A model generated the notes under the pieces. That model saw only the letters and a program-made list of their open reading frames with translations, did no database searches and was not told where the DNA came from. Shown piece after piece: positions 9,061-16,922 of a stretch of 64,000 nt of DNA (the stretch's first letter is position 1; each line of letters begins with the position of its first letter). Source of the stretch: an uncultured Pseudoflavonifractor sp. (GTDB taxonomy: Bacteria > Bacillota > Clostridia > Oscillospirales > Oscillospiraceae); contig NZ_CALXGI010000009.1 in assembly GCF_944387805.1 (NCBI RefSeq), positions 1-64,000 of the forward strand, read 5' to 3'. A program made the translations under genes and the position numbers.

Positions 9061-9722
9061 GTTAATTTCCTTTCTGCCTTACTGGACTGGATGGCTGACA
9101 GGTATCTGTAAACTGTGGGGCGGCTTACCTGTGCCAGCCTGGCCAGCTCTGTCACATTGATTTCGCCAGCTTGCAACTTGACAAAATAGCGATAAAAACT
9201 ATCTGGGATACGCTCTGCCGTAATAGGAGGGCGGCCCAGCTGCTTGCCTTTAGCTTTGGCGTTAGCTACACCGCTACGCACACGGGCCCGGATCATAGAA
9301 AGCTCCAACTCCGAAAACACCGCAATCAACTGTAAAAATGCCACAGTCATTGGGTCCGGCTCAGTCGTCCGGCAGTCTATGGTGATACTCCCCAAGATTT
9401 GGAGCCTGATGCTCTTGGACTTGATAACATCTACGATCTGGCAAAACTGCTGCACTGAGCGAGACAGACGAGATGGCTCGGTGATGATGACAGTATCACC
9501 AGAGCTGACCGTGTTCCACATCATGACTTGCTGCTCTTTTGTCTCCGCATCTCCGTGCTCATACTCCATCCATATCCTGGTTGCCCCAGCTGCCTTGAGC
9601 TCCCTCACCTGCCGGTCGATGTCCTGGCGGGTCTCATTGGTTGAGCACCGGGCATAGCCATGTACAGTACCGCCGTTATCTGTAACGATAATCCCCTTTT
9701 GATTTTCCGTTCCATTTTTCAC
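9057..9722 (-). CDS. Serine recombinase (resolvase/invertase family)
   Basis: The 221-aa protein starts at GTG 9722 after AGGGGGAT. The N-terminal domain has HGYARCSTNETRQDIDRQV, with the nucleophilic serine at residue 27. EPSRLSRSVQQF and a long helix with ELELSMIRARVRSGV follow. The C-terminal part (about 180-215) is a helix-turn-helix (INVTELARLAQVSRPTVYRYL). Size and layout match small resolvases such as TnpR/TniR. In a Tn5053-like element it would resolve the cointegrates left by replicative transposition. It belongs to the transposon's minus-strand gene array. Confidence 0.92.
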   Translation of the reverse strand: MKNGTENQKGIIVTDNGGTVHGYARCSTNETRQDIDRQVRELKAAGATRIWMEYEHGDAETKEQQVMMWNTVSSGDTVIITEPSRLSRSVQQFCQIVDVIKSKSIRLQILGSITIDCRTTEPDPMTVAFLQLIAVFSELELSMIRARVRSGVANAKAKGKQLGRPPITAERIPDSFYRYFVKLQAGEINVTELARLAQVSRPTVYRYLSAIQSSKAERKLT

Positions 9723-9736
9723 TGTTTTATCCCCCT

Positions 9737-9762
9737 GGGAGACCCCTATTTAGAGGCCTCCC
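9737..9762. repeat. Intercistronic hairpin upstream of resolvase
   Basis: GGGAGACCCCTA at 9737-9748 pairs with TAGAGGCCTCCC at 9751-9762, with two mismatches that become G.U pairs in RNA. It lies between the 9786-10094 gene and the resolvase gene. It could be an attenuator or part of a resolution (res) site; a res site would normally show further dyads. Confidence 0.45.
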
Positions 9763-9785
9763 GTGTGTAACGACAAACATGTGTT

Positions 9786-10094
9786 TTACGGACAGCTCTC
9801 TGCCGCTTTGCGCTTTGTCTCGATTACTTGCTCGATTACTTGCTCGATTACTTGCTCGATTTTGTCTCCAACGATCTTACATGCCAGCCGATAGATATAA
9901 GGGGTAACGCCAGCAGGGGGAGGCGTGGATGTGATCACCACAAACGCAGACATAGCCCACAGCATGGACTCGATATCAGTATGGGATACCAGAGGCCATA
10001 GGGTCTCATCGGTCCAATCAGTCAAGTCATCCTCACAGGTAACCCAGCCGAGGGTAAGTGCGTGGATCTTGGCGTAACTATCCATCCATATCAT
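9786..10094 (-). CDS. Hypothetical small protein with IEQV repeat tail
   Basis: The start chosen is ATG 10094, whose bases overlap the upstream stop (ATGA) and which has AGGAGG nine bases before it. A longer frame to 10130 would lie inside the neighbour without such a site. The 102-aa product begins MIWMDSYAKIHALTLGW and ends with a tandem IEQV repeat. That repeat is encoded by a 12-bp unit repeated 3.6 times at 9819-9863 and is probably able to vary in copy number. No family is recognised. The gene lies in the transposon operon. Confidence 0.55.
   Translation of the reverse strand: MIWMDSYAKIHALTLGWVTCEDDLTDWTDETLWPLVSHTDIESMLWAMSAFVVITSTPPPAGVTPYIYRLACKIVGDKIEQVIEQVIEQVIETKRKAAESCP
9819..9863 (-). 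repeat. In-frame 12-bp tandem repeat, 3.6 copies
   Basis: The plus-strand unit CTCGATTACTTG occurs at 9819, 9831 and 9843, then partially at 9855. The 12-bp length keeps the reading frame and encodes the IEQV repeats in the 9786-10094 protein. Slippage could change the repeat number without breaking the gene. Confidence 0.85.
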
Positions 10095-10444
10095 GTACAC
10101 TCCTCCTGGGCCGTATCGGCACCAATGCACTGCTTGGACTTGTCCCCTGACTCCCCCTGGGCAGGTACTGGGTATATCGCCCGCATCTTGTCGTGCATAT
10201 CACTCATCAATCCGTCAAGGCGATCTTTAAGTTCCAAGTACTCCATTACGGTGTTAAGTCCGTCCTCCACACACAGGGTATACATGGCTGCAACTGCTGC
10301 CGCCCCGTCCCCCATAGCAATCATGTGCGGACTCTCATCGACCGACAGACACATAGTCTCTGCGATGCCCTCTGCCGCTTTCAGCTGATCTTTTTTTTCG
10401 CATTTTTCTCTGACTTCTTTCAAAATCTTTCGATACTTGTCCAT
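10091..10444 (-). CDS. Transposon-borne helical protein, paralogue A
   Basis: The 117-aa protein starts at ATG 10444 (GGAGG seven bases upstream). It shares its layout with the next gene upstream (10447-10749): both begin near RKILKEV/RRILKEV, have a central GDGAAAVAAMYTLC or EDGVGALIALYILC stretch, and then a helix ending in KDRLDGLMSDMHDKM or KTRLMNLIDHLQDNM. A tandem duplication is the simplest explanation. This copy has an extra Gln/Ser-rich C-terminal tail. The role is unknown; both sit directly after tniQ in the same operon. Confidence 0.65.
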   Translation of the reverse strand: MDKYRKILKEVREKCEKKDQLKAAEGIAETMCLSVDESPHMIAMGDGAAAVAAMYTLCVEDGLNTVMEYLELKDRLDGLMSDMHDKMRAIYPVPAQGESGDKSKQCIGADTAQEECT

Positions 10445-10446
10445 AC

Positions 10447-10749
10447 TTAGGCCTCCGTTGAACCTTGAGGAGGGAATTTTCGCAGCATATTATCCTGCAG
10501 ATGATCGATCAGATTCATCAAGCGGGTCTTGATGTCCTGGTAATGATCAACGGTATTGATATTGTGACTGGTACACAGGATGTACAGCGCTATCAATGCA
10601 CCTACGCCATCTTCTAATCCCGTTATATAGGTGGCGTCATCTACTAAACTGCACAATGTTGGCATCATGCGCCCAATCTCCTGCTCGCGTTCTTTTTCGT
10701 CTGTTTCCAACACTTCTTTAAGGATTCGCCGGTGCTGTTTCATTCGCAT
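10447..10749 (-). CDS. Transposon-borne helical protein, paralogue B
   Basis: The 100-aa protein starts at ATG 10749 behind AGGAGG, 11 bases after the tniQ stop. It is the shorter partner of the 10091-10444 protein. The shared core has an amphipathic first helix, a Gly-Asp/Gly-rich turn (GLEDGVGALIALYILC) and a C-terminal basic helix. No DNA-binding or enzymatic motif is visible. Because the pair is tightly linked to tniQ, a function in target selection, regulation or cargo defence is possible, but nothing here decides between these. Confidence 0.65.
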   Translation of the reverse strand: MRMKQHRRILKEVLETDEKEREQEIGRMMPTLCSLVDDATYITGLEDGVGALIALYILCTSHNINTVDHYQDIKTRLMNLIDHLQDNMLRKFPPQGSTEA

Positions 10750-10760
10750 TTTAATTCCTC

Positions 10761-11960
10761 CTAATTGTTTTTCAAAACATCCAAGATGATTGTTCGCACG
10801 AACACAGCAAGCTGTGTGTTGCCGTTTTCTTTCGCTGCTTGTGCGATAAGATCATACTCATTGTCTGTTAGCAACAACCGGATACACCGGTTGCGCTCCT
10901 GCCGGATCTGCCGCCAAAAGGGCTGTACCTTGTACTTTTGAGCAAGGGAGTCCAGCTGCCCGGGCTGTATGCCCATCTTTGCGGCCAGATCATTTTTGCC
11001 ATATACAATGCCGGTCTCCTTATAACGCAGCAACTGCTCCAGCAGAGGATCCGCAGCATCGAGCCTTGGGCCAAATAGCGCCTCTGCATCCATTCCAACC
11101 ATCACAGCGAGTAGTGCATACCGCTCTGGTGATGATAGCTTCCAATTTATGAGCCGTGATAGTACGGCGGCAGACAAGCTGGCAAAGTACTGCTCATAGA
11201 TTTGCGTACCGTAATACTCTCTTGCTGCTTGCTGGATTTTAACAACACTCAGGGTCTGATACTTGCTGATCTTGTCCGCCCCATATCCTGCGTTGATCAA
11301 TGCGGTATGCAGATTGTTGTATCCAACCGTTGGGGCATACTCTCCGCATACCAGCGCAGTCAGCATATCAGTCAGCGACTCCATCCATGGGGCTTTTCCT
11401 CTGTGTTCAGCTTTTTGGTGGCGTACAGATACGAGCGGGAGAAACATCTCCGATAGCCGTGTAAACTTGGCAGGCACAACAACAAGCGGCACTTGGTGCA
11501 TCGGGCAAATGGGGAGCAGGGGAATTTGATGTACCCGGTGCCAAAATGGCTCTCCGTATTTTTCTGTATCCAAGAGATAACAGGTGGGACAGTACTTGAG
11601 CCCCTCCGTGCCATCCGGCATCTGTGCCCGCACGCTGGTAATCCCTGATCCACGGCCAGCCCGTAATGCCTCCCATACCTGCTGCTTCTTGTCTGCAGCA
11701 AAAAAACGGGTATAGTACGGCAGCAGAGTATAATTGGCCAATACATCATCGATCGACAGCACCCCTGGTGGTAAATTGGATAAGATGGCGGCGCAGTCGC
11801 CACCTGGGATAAGCCTGCCATGCACCATGGGGCGGTCACTGTATAGCTCGTTGATAGTAGTTGCGTACTTGCTGTGGCCACTGCGTACATGGTAACGGCA
11901 AAGTACCGAGTACCACCATTCATCTGGGTACGGGGACGGAAAATAGGTCAGCATCGGCAT
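10761..11960 (-). CDS. tniQ: TniQ/TnsD-family target-site selection protein
   Basis: The 399-aa protein has the TniQ hallmarks. The N-terminus contains PSPYPDEWWYSVLCRYHVRSG, the typical opening (P.pdE.l.S.l.R...). A zinc finger made of C124, C127, C152 and H155 (KYCPTC ... ICPMH) follows, with a helical C-terminal part. In Tn7, TnsD binds the attachment site and recruits the AAA+ ATPase; in Tn5053, TniQ is the smaller equivalent. At 399 aa this protein is between those sizes. It lies downstream of the ATPase gene by 24 bases, in the canonical A-B-C-Q order. Confidence 0.9.
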   Translation of the reverse strand: MPMLTYFPSPYPDEWWYSVLCRYHVRSGHSKYATTINELYSDRPMVHGRLIPGGDCAAILSNLPPGVLSIDDVLANYTLLPYYTRFFAADKKQQVWEALRAGRGSGITSVRAQMPDGTEGLKYCPTCYLLDTEKYGEPFWHRVHQIPLLPICPMHQVPLVVVPAKFTRLSEMFLPLVSVRHQKAEHRGKAPWMESLTDMLTALVCGEYAPTVGYNNLHTALINAGYGADKISKYQTLSVVKIQQAAREYYGTQIYEQYFASLSAAVLSRLINWKLSSPERYALLAVMVGMDAEALFGPRLDAADPLLEQLLRYKETGIVYGKNDLAAKMGIQPGQLDSLAQKYKVQPFWRQIRQERNRCIRLLLTDNEYDLIAQAAKENGNTQLAVFVRTIILDVLKNN

Positions 11961-11984
11961 AAAACCAACCGATGTACAAGCGCA

Positions 11985-13337
11985 TCAGGGGCCCCGTGCA
12001 TCTTTGGGATATGCATGGTAATCAACCTCCAAGCACCCATGCTCTTTGAGATGAACCTCAATATCTACTCCATTGTTGTACGCAACGAGCAGATCCCCAT
12101 CGTCCCGCTGTGCCGCCTTGCGACCACGCTTGTTTGCATATTGCCTTGGTACTTCTTCCTGGTCTGGCGGTGGTTCTGGCACTTGTGCCCCAATTTCAAA
12201 GTCCGAAATGTGGGTGCCCGCTACATGAGTCCGTGGAACCTTGATGGCCAGCAACTCTACCGCTTGCTGAATGGTTTTTTCGTCGACACAGCTGCGCCCC
12301 TGAAGGAGGGCCCAGTCCTGAGCTTCTGTGAATATCTTGAGAATATAGGCCGGAATACCGCCACTGCAATCGTATAGCTTATTGCCGATGGATGTGGTTA
12401 GTTCTGCCATCTGTACTGTGTACTGATAGGGCCATATCTTGTTCAAAAAATCGAGATATGCTCCGTCCGGCCGAAATGGAGCCAGTCGGATGCCTCTGGT
12501 ACGCCTTTTGAGATGCTCCTGACTTATAAAGAGCTCCTCAGCCAACGGTGTACCTACAAAATAGATGGAGGTCATAGTCTCGTTTGTGAGCTCAACCAGA
12601 TATCGGAGCAGAGGCTTTTCCTGCCGATTTTTTCTGGCCGTTGTGACCGCATTTTGAATCTCATCAATCACCAACAACCCTACATGGTGGTTAGTAAGCA
12701 GGATTTTTGTCTGCACTGCAATGGCGGATGCAGATGCCGATCGCAGCCCCTGCGTTGATTGCAGGTATTTTGCGCCGATAGCCCGATCAAGTGCGGCCAT
12801 AATCCCAAATCCAAGCGTCTTGACCGAGCAGTCACTCGGACATTCAACATGGAGCCACAGTATCTGCTTACAGAACAAGGGCTGCCCCTGGTACTCCACA
12901 TGCTCGATCACCTGTGGCATCGTGGATAGACATCGGCGCACGGTGGCCGTCTTGCCGCACCCTGGAACCCCTAAGATTGACCCGCTGTCTGCCTGCGTGG
13001 CATAGTTGGTGCTCTGGCCGCAGTAGTAGGCGTTGATTGCCCTGGTCGACTCTACCACATCGGCCGTACGGTATGTCGTGGCGATTGCCCGGTATAGCGT
13101 GTCATAGATGGCGTACTGGTACGGCATCGGCACATAGAGCGATGGCAGAGACGGCAGCAGCCCCCGGCGCTCCTCAGGCGACATCTGAGCCAGATCATGG
13201 GGGATAGGTGGGTAACTTGCGATGACCCGGGCAAATTGCTCCGGTGAGAGCATGTCGGGCATGGCGTCCAGGTATGGGTTGCCTGATGAGCCCTCATAGA
13301 TGGCGCTGGCCGCATGGCCAGCTGGATACTTGCTCAT
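11985..13337 (-). CDS. tnsC: TnsC/TniB-like AAA+ ATPase of a Tn7-like transposon
   Basis: The 450-aa protein starts at ATG 13337, overlapping the transposase stop by four bases (ATGA). It has a Walker A motif GVPGCGKT (residues 123-130) and a Walker B motif LLVIDEIQ (221-228). An N-terminal region of about 110 residues and a C-terminal tail rich in Pro and basic residues flank the AAA core. Proteins of this class form filaments on DNA, read the target chosen by TniQ/TnsD and activate the transposase. Length and order match TnsC rather than the shorter IS21 IstB. Confidence 0.92.
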   Translation of the reverse strand: MSKYPAGHAASAIYEGSSGNPYLDAMPDMLSPEQFARVIASYPPIPHDLAQMSPEERRGLLPSLPSLYVPMPYQYAIYDTLYRAIATTYRTADVVESTRAINAYYCGQSTNYATQADSGSILGVPGCGKTATVRRCLSTMPQVIEHVEYQGQPLFCKQILWLHVECPSDCSVKTLGFGIMAALDRAIGAKYLQSTQGLRSASASAIAVQTKILLTNHHVGLLVIDEIQNAVTTARKNRQEKPLLRYLVELTNETMTSIYFVGTPLAEELFISQEHLKRRTRGIRLAPFRPDGAYLDFLNKIWPYQYTVQMAELTTSIGNKLYDCSGGIPAYILKIFTEAQDWALLQGRSCVDEKTIQQAVELLAIKVPRTHVAGTHISDFEIGAQVPEPPPDQEEVPRQYANKRGRKAAQRDDGDLLVAYNNGVDIEVHLKEHGCLEVDYHAYPKDARGP

Positions 13338-15052
13338 GTCAGTTGCCCCCTTTCTGTGAGCTTGTCCTGTTTGATTTGCTCTCCATCGACTCGCTGTATT
13401 GTCTCCCTGTGACTATCTGCGTGCTCAATGATGGCTCGGATGGCCTGGGTGGCGGCAATACTTGATGCTGTCTCTTTTGCACGGGCCGCTCCCCTGTTCT
13501 TCTTGGCTGCTTTATGTGCTTTTTCCCATTCAATTTCGGAAAGCGGCTGGCCAATCCCAATTGCATGACATGGACAGATCCAGTCAGCCAAGATGATATG
13601 GATACGGCGCAGGTCTGCCGGGTCATAGGCAACCGTATAGCTGTCTCCAATGGTCAACCCATCTGCATCATCCGGGGCGTACCACATGCGATTGATCCGG
13701 AGGCCCTTACGGGTCAGCTTGGCGGTATCCCGTGGCAGCGTCTGTATGTGCAGCTCCTGAGGATCCACCGCCATCAATCGGGGTGATAGCTCCGTCCATC
13801 TTTCTGCTGGAGTCTTGCCATCGACAAGTCTCCCGCTGTTTAGGTACAGTACAGAGTGGATTACAACCCGTGCAAAATCATCAAGGTCAAGGGTTGCCTG
13901 CGTGCGGTAGTCGGTAGCCCATCGCTCTTGTGCGTCATCCTCGATTACGCCACGGCCCCGCAGCATAGGCTTGTATCTTTGCTGCAGCAGATCAATCGTT
14001 TTTTCGACGGCCCCCTTGCAGTCCGGCCGAAATGGCGGTAAGGTCAGTACTTCCAGACCATACCGGCGGCATAGTTCCGACATTCTGGGACCGAAAAACT
14101 CACGCCCCTTGTCAGTGATGATCTCAGACGGCATACCCACCGATGGCCATTGCTCCGGTGTGATTTCAATACCGTAACGGGTACAATACTCCACTTTGTC
14201 AGATGCTGCTTGGGCGATACAAGCCATCACCGCAGTTTCATCGCAGTCAAATCCGATATAGACACCGGCGATTAGGTGGGTGGCTGTGTCTACCGCCAAG
14301 TAGATATATGGCCTGCCCACCACGATGGATCGATCCTGCCTGGACACCAGATAGATGTCCGCCTGTGTGGCATCCATCTGATAGCTCCCAGGCTGTGCCC
14401 TCCATCCGGCAGAGGATCCCCATGCAGGTCGATAATCTCTCTGGTATTTGGTAAGGCCATCCCGGGCAATGATTTTTTGAGGATCACGATGAAACCCGTG
14501 TCCATAGTAGTAGTGCCGGAATTGAGACCATGTCGGAGCATCGCTATCTATCTCTCCATCAGGTCCCACATAATCCTCCAGCAGCATCATCTCATAAGCG
14601 GATCTTAGGGATAGCCGTTTGGCACCAAAATAGTACCGCCGGATCGCTCGCTCTATCATCTGATTGCTTTTGCTGGCCTGCCGTGTCCGCTTTTGCGTGA
14701 GTCGTCCTGTGGCAAGATACCGGTAGTACAGCCGCAGGATGCGGCGTGTCGTGGTCTTGTGTTGCTGTGCAACCTCTGCCGCCATCTGGTAACGCAAGGA
14801 CTTGTCCGAGATACAATCAGTGCAATCAAGCAACGGTTGGATCATCTTCAGGCGGGCCACCTGAGCCGGGGTGTTAATCTGTTCTGTCATCCAGCTATCC
14901 GGCGCTGGTACACGCTCATATCTGTGTAGGTCGGCCTCAAAAAATGGTGGAGAGGGGCCGTTACAGTCAGTCAGCCAGCAACCGGCCGGAGTCTCAAGCA
15001 AAACTCGATATATGGCGCCCAATCGTTTCACAAAGCGCAGTGGTCTATCCAT
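13334..15052 (-). CDS. tnsB: TnsB/TniA-like DDE transposase
   Basis: The 572-aa protein begins eight bases inside the end of the TnsA-like gene. It has N-terminal helical DNA-binding segments (about residues 60-160). The RNase-H-like core carries a catalytic triad visible as D227 (YQMDATQADIY), D314 (IITDKGREFFG) and E350 (KGAVEKTIDLL), so the last two are spaced DD35E. A Mu/TnsB-type C-terminal domain and a basic tail follow. The protein cuts and joins the 3' ends of the element. Its closest class is Tn7 TnsB or Tn5053 TniA. Confidence 0.93.
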   Translation of the reverse strand: MDRPLRFVKRLGAIYRVLLETPAGCWLTDCNGPSPPFFEADLHRYERVPAPDSWMTEQINTPAQVARLKMIQPLLDCTDCISDKSLRYQMAAEVAQQHKTTTRRILRLYYRYLATGRLTQKRTRQASKSNQMIERAIRRYYFGAKRLSLRSAYEMMLLEDYVGPDGEIDSDAPTWSQFRHYYYGHGFHRDPQKIIARDGLTKYQRDYRPAWGSSAGWRAQPGSYQMDATQADIYLVSRQDRSIVVGRPYIYLAVDTATHLIAGVYIGFDCDETAVMACIAQAASDKVEYCTRYGIEITPEQWPSVGMPSEIITDKGREFFGPRMSELCRRYGLEVLTLPPFRPDCKGAVEKTIDLLQQRYKPMLRGRGVIEDDAQERWATDYRTQATLDLDDFARVVIHSVLYLNSGRLVDGKTPAERWTELSPRLMAVDPQELHIQTLPRDTAKLTRKGLRINRMWYAPDDADGLTIGDSYTVAYDPADLRRIHIILADWICPCHAIGIGQPLSEIEWEKAHKAAKKNRGAARAKETASSIAATQAIRAIIEHADSHRETIQRVDGEQIKQDKLTERGQLT

Positions 15053-15428
15053 CTACGATCACCACCATCCACTCCGTATCGGTCGCCGCCCAGTACCTGC
15101 GAGATAGCTCCAGGCGCTCTACATGGGCCTTTTTCTTCAACTGTCCTCGCTGCACTAGCTCTCTTACGCCTTTGTGTCCAGCAGCGTACCGGATGACAAA
15201 GTCGGTAGCCCACCCGGTCTGTAGGTAGTCCGTGCGTATGCCCGCCCGTGATATGCGGCCCATGATGTCGGCATCCAGAGGACAACCTACCTGATAACTC
15301 TGCACCCACGCTTGCTCCTCCAACCATCGTGCGTAATTCCTCGCCCACTTACTGTGCAGGCATACGATATCTCCGTTCTTGTTACTGTAAAATCGGATGT
15401 CTCGTGTGCGCTCACCTAAGCGTTCCAT
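15045..15428 (-). CDS. Small TnsA-like protein, catalytic residues apparently lost
   Basis: The 127-aa first gene of the operon starts at ATG 15428 (GGGGAGGGG upstream) and overlaps tnsB by eight bases. Its layout resembles the N-terminal nuclease domain of TnsA: a CLHSKWARNYARWLEEQAWV helix, ATDFVIRYAAG strands and KKAHVERLELSRRYW. TnsA needs an acidic residue in the first helix, an Asp before a strand and a Lys in an ExK/QxK motif. By eye, A29 stands where the Glu should be, D76 is kept, and Q93-R94-G95 replaces the ExK. TnsA normally cuts the 5' ends for cut-and-paste, so this copy may be inactive or purely structural. The alignment is manual. Confidence 0.65.
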   Translation of the reverse strand: MERLGERTRDIRFYSNKNGDIVCLHSKWARNYARWLEEQAWVQSYQVGCPLDADIMGRISRAGIRTDYLQTGWATDFVIRYAAGHKGVRELVQRGQLKKKAHVERLELSRRYWAATDTEWMVVIVDG

Positions 15429-15516
15429 ACGACACCCCTCCCCAAAAAGTTTGTTTCCCCAGTGGCTTATATCTCCATCAGTTTTCTATATCAGCAAATT
15501 TTTATCTTAATTTTTT

Positions 15517-15659
15517 GAATTAACTCAAAATTTTGATGATGGGACGGAATTAGCTCAAAATTTTGCGTCCAAAAATTGAATTAAATCAAAAATTTGATGA
15601 TATTACCCGCAAATTTTTCATTTAATTCAAATTTCGCTGTCAATTTTTTGAGTTAATTG
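15517..15659. repeat. Five regularly spaced 23-bp sites at the tnsA-proximal transposon end
   Basis: Three sites run in one direction at 15517-15539, 15547-15569 and 15578-15600; two run in the opposite direction at 15606-15628 and 15637-15659. The common core is GAATTAACTCAAAA followed by a T/A-rich part. Start-to-start spacing is 30, 31, 28 and 31 bases, about three helical turns. Only the last site carries a TGTCA string, the usual tip of Tn7/Tn5053 ends. Such arrays are TnsB-binding sites, and they also regulate the tns promoter. A weaker sixth match lies near 15751. Confidence 0.8.
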
Positions 15660-15817
15660 CCATTTTCCTTAGATACCATGTGGTCATCCCACTCCAACCT
15701 GGTCGTTTATCCAACCATTTTGACCACCAGCTACTCGCCCAATCTCTTTCTCAAAAAATTCTAAATTAGTTCTAAATCAAGCCAAAAACCGGGCTTAAAA
15801 CAGAAAATAAATAAAAA
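15660..15817. other. Junction between transposon end and tsf downstream region
   Basis: No gene is present. The right boundary of the element should lie here, because the tns genes and repeats end at 15659 and the tsf terminator starts at 15818. A possible tip is ACA at 15799-15801 (TGT on the minus strand), next to a short AAGCC/GGCTT hairpin, but I see no confirmed target-site duplication. Confidence 0.4.
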
Positions 15818-15851
15818 AAGAGCCCGGGGAAACGAATTTCCTCGGACTCTT
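15818..15851 (-). terminator. Terminator of the rpsB-tsf operon
   Basis: On the minus strand, a 15-bp stem (arms 15851-15837 and 15832-15818, with two mismatched pairs) closes over a TTCG tetraloop and is followed by a run of Ts. It lies about 55 bases after the tsf stop, between tsf and the transposon end. Confidence 0.88.
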
Positions 15852-15906
15852 TTGTGAGTCATTATTTAGGGACAATGTGCTTGTTTGCGGGGGGACAAGT
15901 ACACAA

Positions 15907-16824
15907 TTACTTGCCCAGCTGCTTGGCGATCTCCTCAGCGAAGTTCTCCTGCTTCTTCTCGATGCCCTCGCCCTTCTCAAAGCGGACGGCGTCCTTGAAG
16001 GTAATCGTGCCGCCCAGGCTCTTGGCACTCTGCGCCACATACTGCTCCACGGTCACAGAGCCGTCCTTCACGAAATCCTGCTGGAGCAGGCAGTTCTCCT
16101 CATAGAACTTGTTCAGCTTACCCATGACGATCTTCTCGCGGACCTGCTCGGGCTTGGAGGCCATCTTGGGATCATTGGCCATCTGGACCATCATGATCTT
16201 CTTCTCCTCGTCCAGAGTGGCCTGGTCCACCTGGCTCTTATCCCAGAAACGGGGATTCAGCGCGGCGATCTGCATAGCCACGTCCTTACCGACGGTCTCC
16301 ACCTGCTCGGCGGACAGGTTGGTCTCCAGGTTGACCAGCACGCCGATCTTGCCGCCGGCGTGGTTATAGGGCACGGAAACGCCCTCGGTATAGAAGTGGA
16401 AACGGCGGACCTTGATATTCTCGCCGATAACCAGCACCATCTCCTGCTGCTGCTCGGTGACGGTCATCTCGGTGCCGTTGTACTTGCAGGCCATCAGAGC
16501 ATCCAGGTCAGCGGGCTTATTGACGGCCACGGTGGCAGCCACGCCCTTGACAAAGTCCACGAACTTCTCGTTCTTGGCCACGAAGTCAGTCTCGGCGTTG
16601 ACCTCAACAGCCACGCCCACACCGTCGATAACAGCGGCGTAAGCCATGCCCTCAGCGGCGATGCGGCCAGCCTTCTTCTGGGAAGCGGCCAGGCCCTTCT
16701 CACGCAGGAACTCCACAGCCTTGTCCATATCGCCGTCGGAAGCGGTCAGAGCCTTCTTGCAGTCCATCATGCCAACACCGGTCATCTCGCGCAGAGCCTG
16801 CACGTCTTTTGCGGTAAAAGCCAT
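15907..16824 (-). CDS. tsf: Elongation factor Ts
   Basis: The 305-aa protein begins MAFTAKDVQALREMTGVGMMDCKKAL, the standard EF-Ts opening with the TGAGMMDCKKAL-type motif. It continues through the core (EVNAETDFVAKNEKF) to the dimerisation region. EF-Ts removes GDP from EF-Tu in the cytosol. It follows rpsB by 98 bases, with a 12-bp GC-rich hairpin between them. Its 3' flank is where the Tn7-like element sits, which makes the tsf end a candidate target-recognition site. The gene itself is intact. Confidence 0.98.
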   Translation of the reverse strand: MAFTAKDVQALREMTGVGMMDCKKALTASDGDMDKAVEFLREKGLAASQKKAGRIAAEGMAYAAVIDGVGVAVEVNAETDFVAKNEKFVDFVKGVAATVAVNKPADLDALMACKYNGTEMTVTEQQQEMVLVIGENIKVRRFHFYTEGVSVPYNHAGGKIGVLVNLETNLSAEQVETVGKDVAMQIAALNPRFWDKSQVDQATLDEEKKIMMVQMANDPKMASKPEQVREKIVMGKLNKFYEENCLLQQDFVKDGSVTVEQYVAQSAKSLGGTITFKDAVRFEKGEGIEKKQENFAEEIAKQLGK

Positions 16825-16868
16825 AGTAAGTTACCTCCACATTTGTAAAATTGTAAAGTCAATATGAA

Positions 16869-16896
16869 GAGCGCCCGCCCGCCTGGGCGGGCGCTC
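16869..16896 (-). terminator. Attenuator/processing hairpin between rpsB and tsf
   Basis: A perfect 12-bp GC stem (16869-16880 and 16885-16896) with a GCCT loop lies in the rpsB-tsf gap. There is no T-run on the minus strand, so it may be an RNA-stabilising or partial terminator that sets the S2:EF-Ts ratio. Confidence 0.6.
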
Positions 16897-16922
16897 CAAA
16901 GTCCGCATTATTCGGAACCGGC

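Noticed and set aside
15517-15659. CRISPR array
   Set aside because: The repeats diverge, change direction and have only 5-8 bases between them, far too short for spacers; they fit transposase-binding sites.
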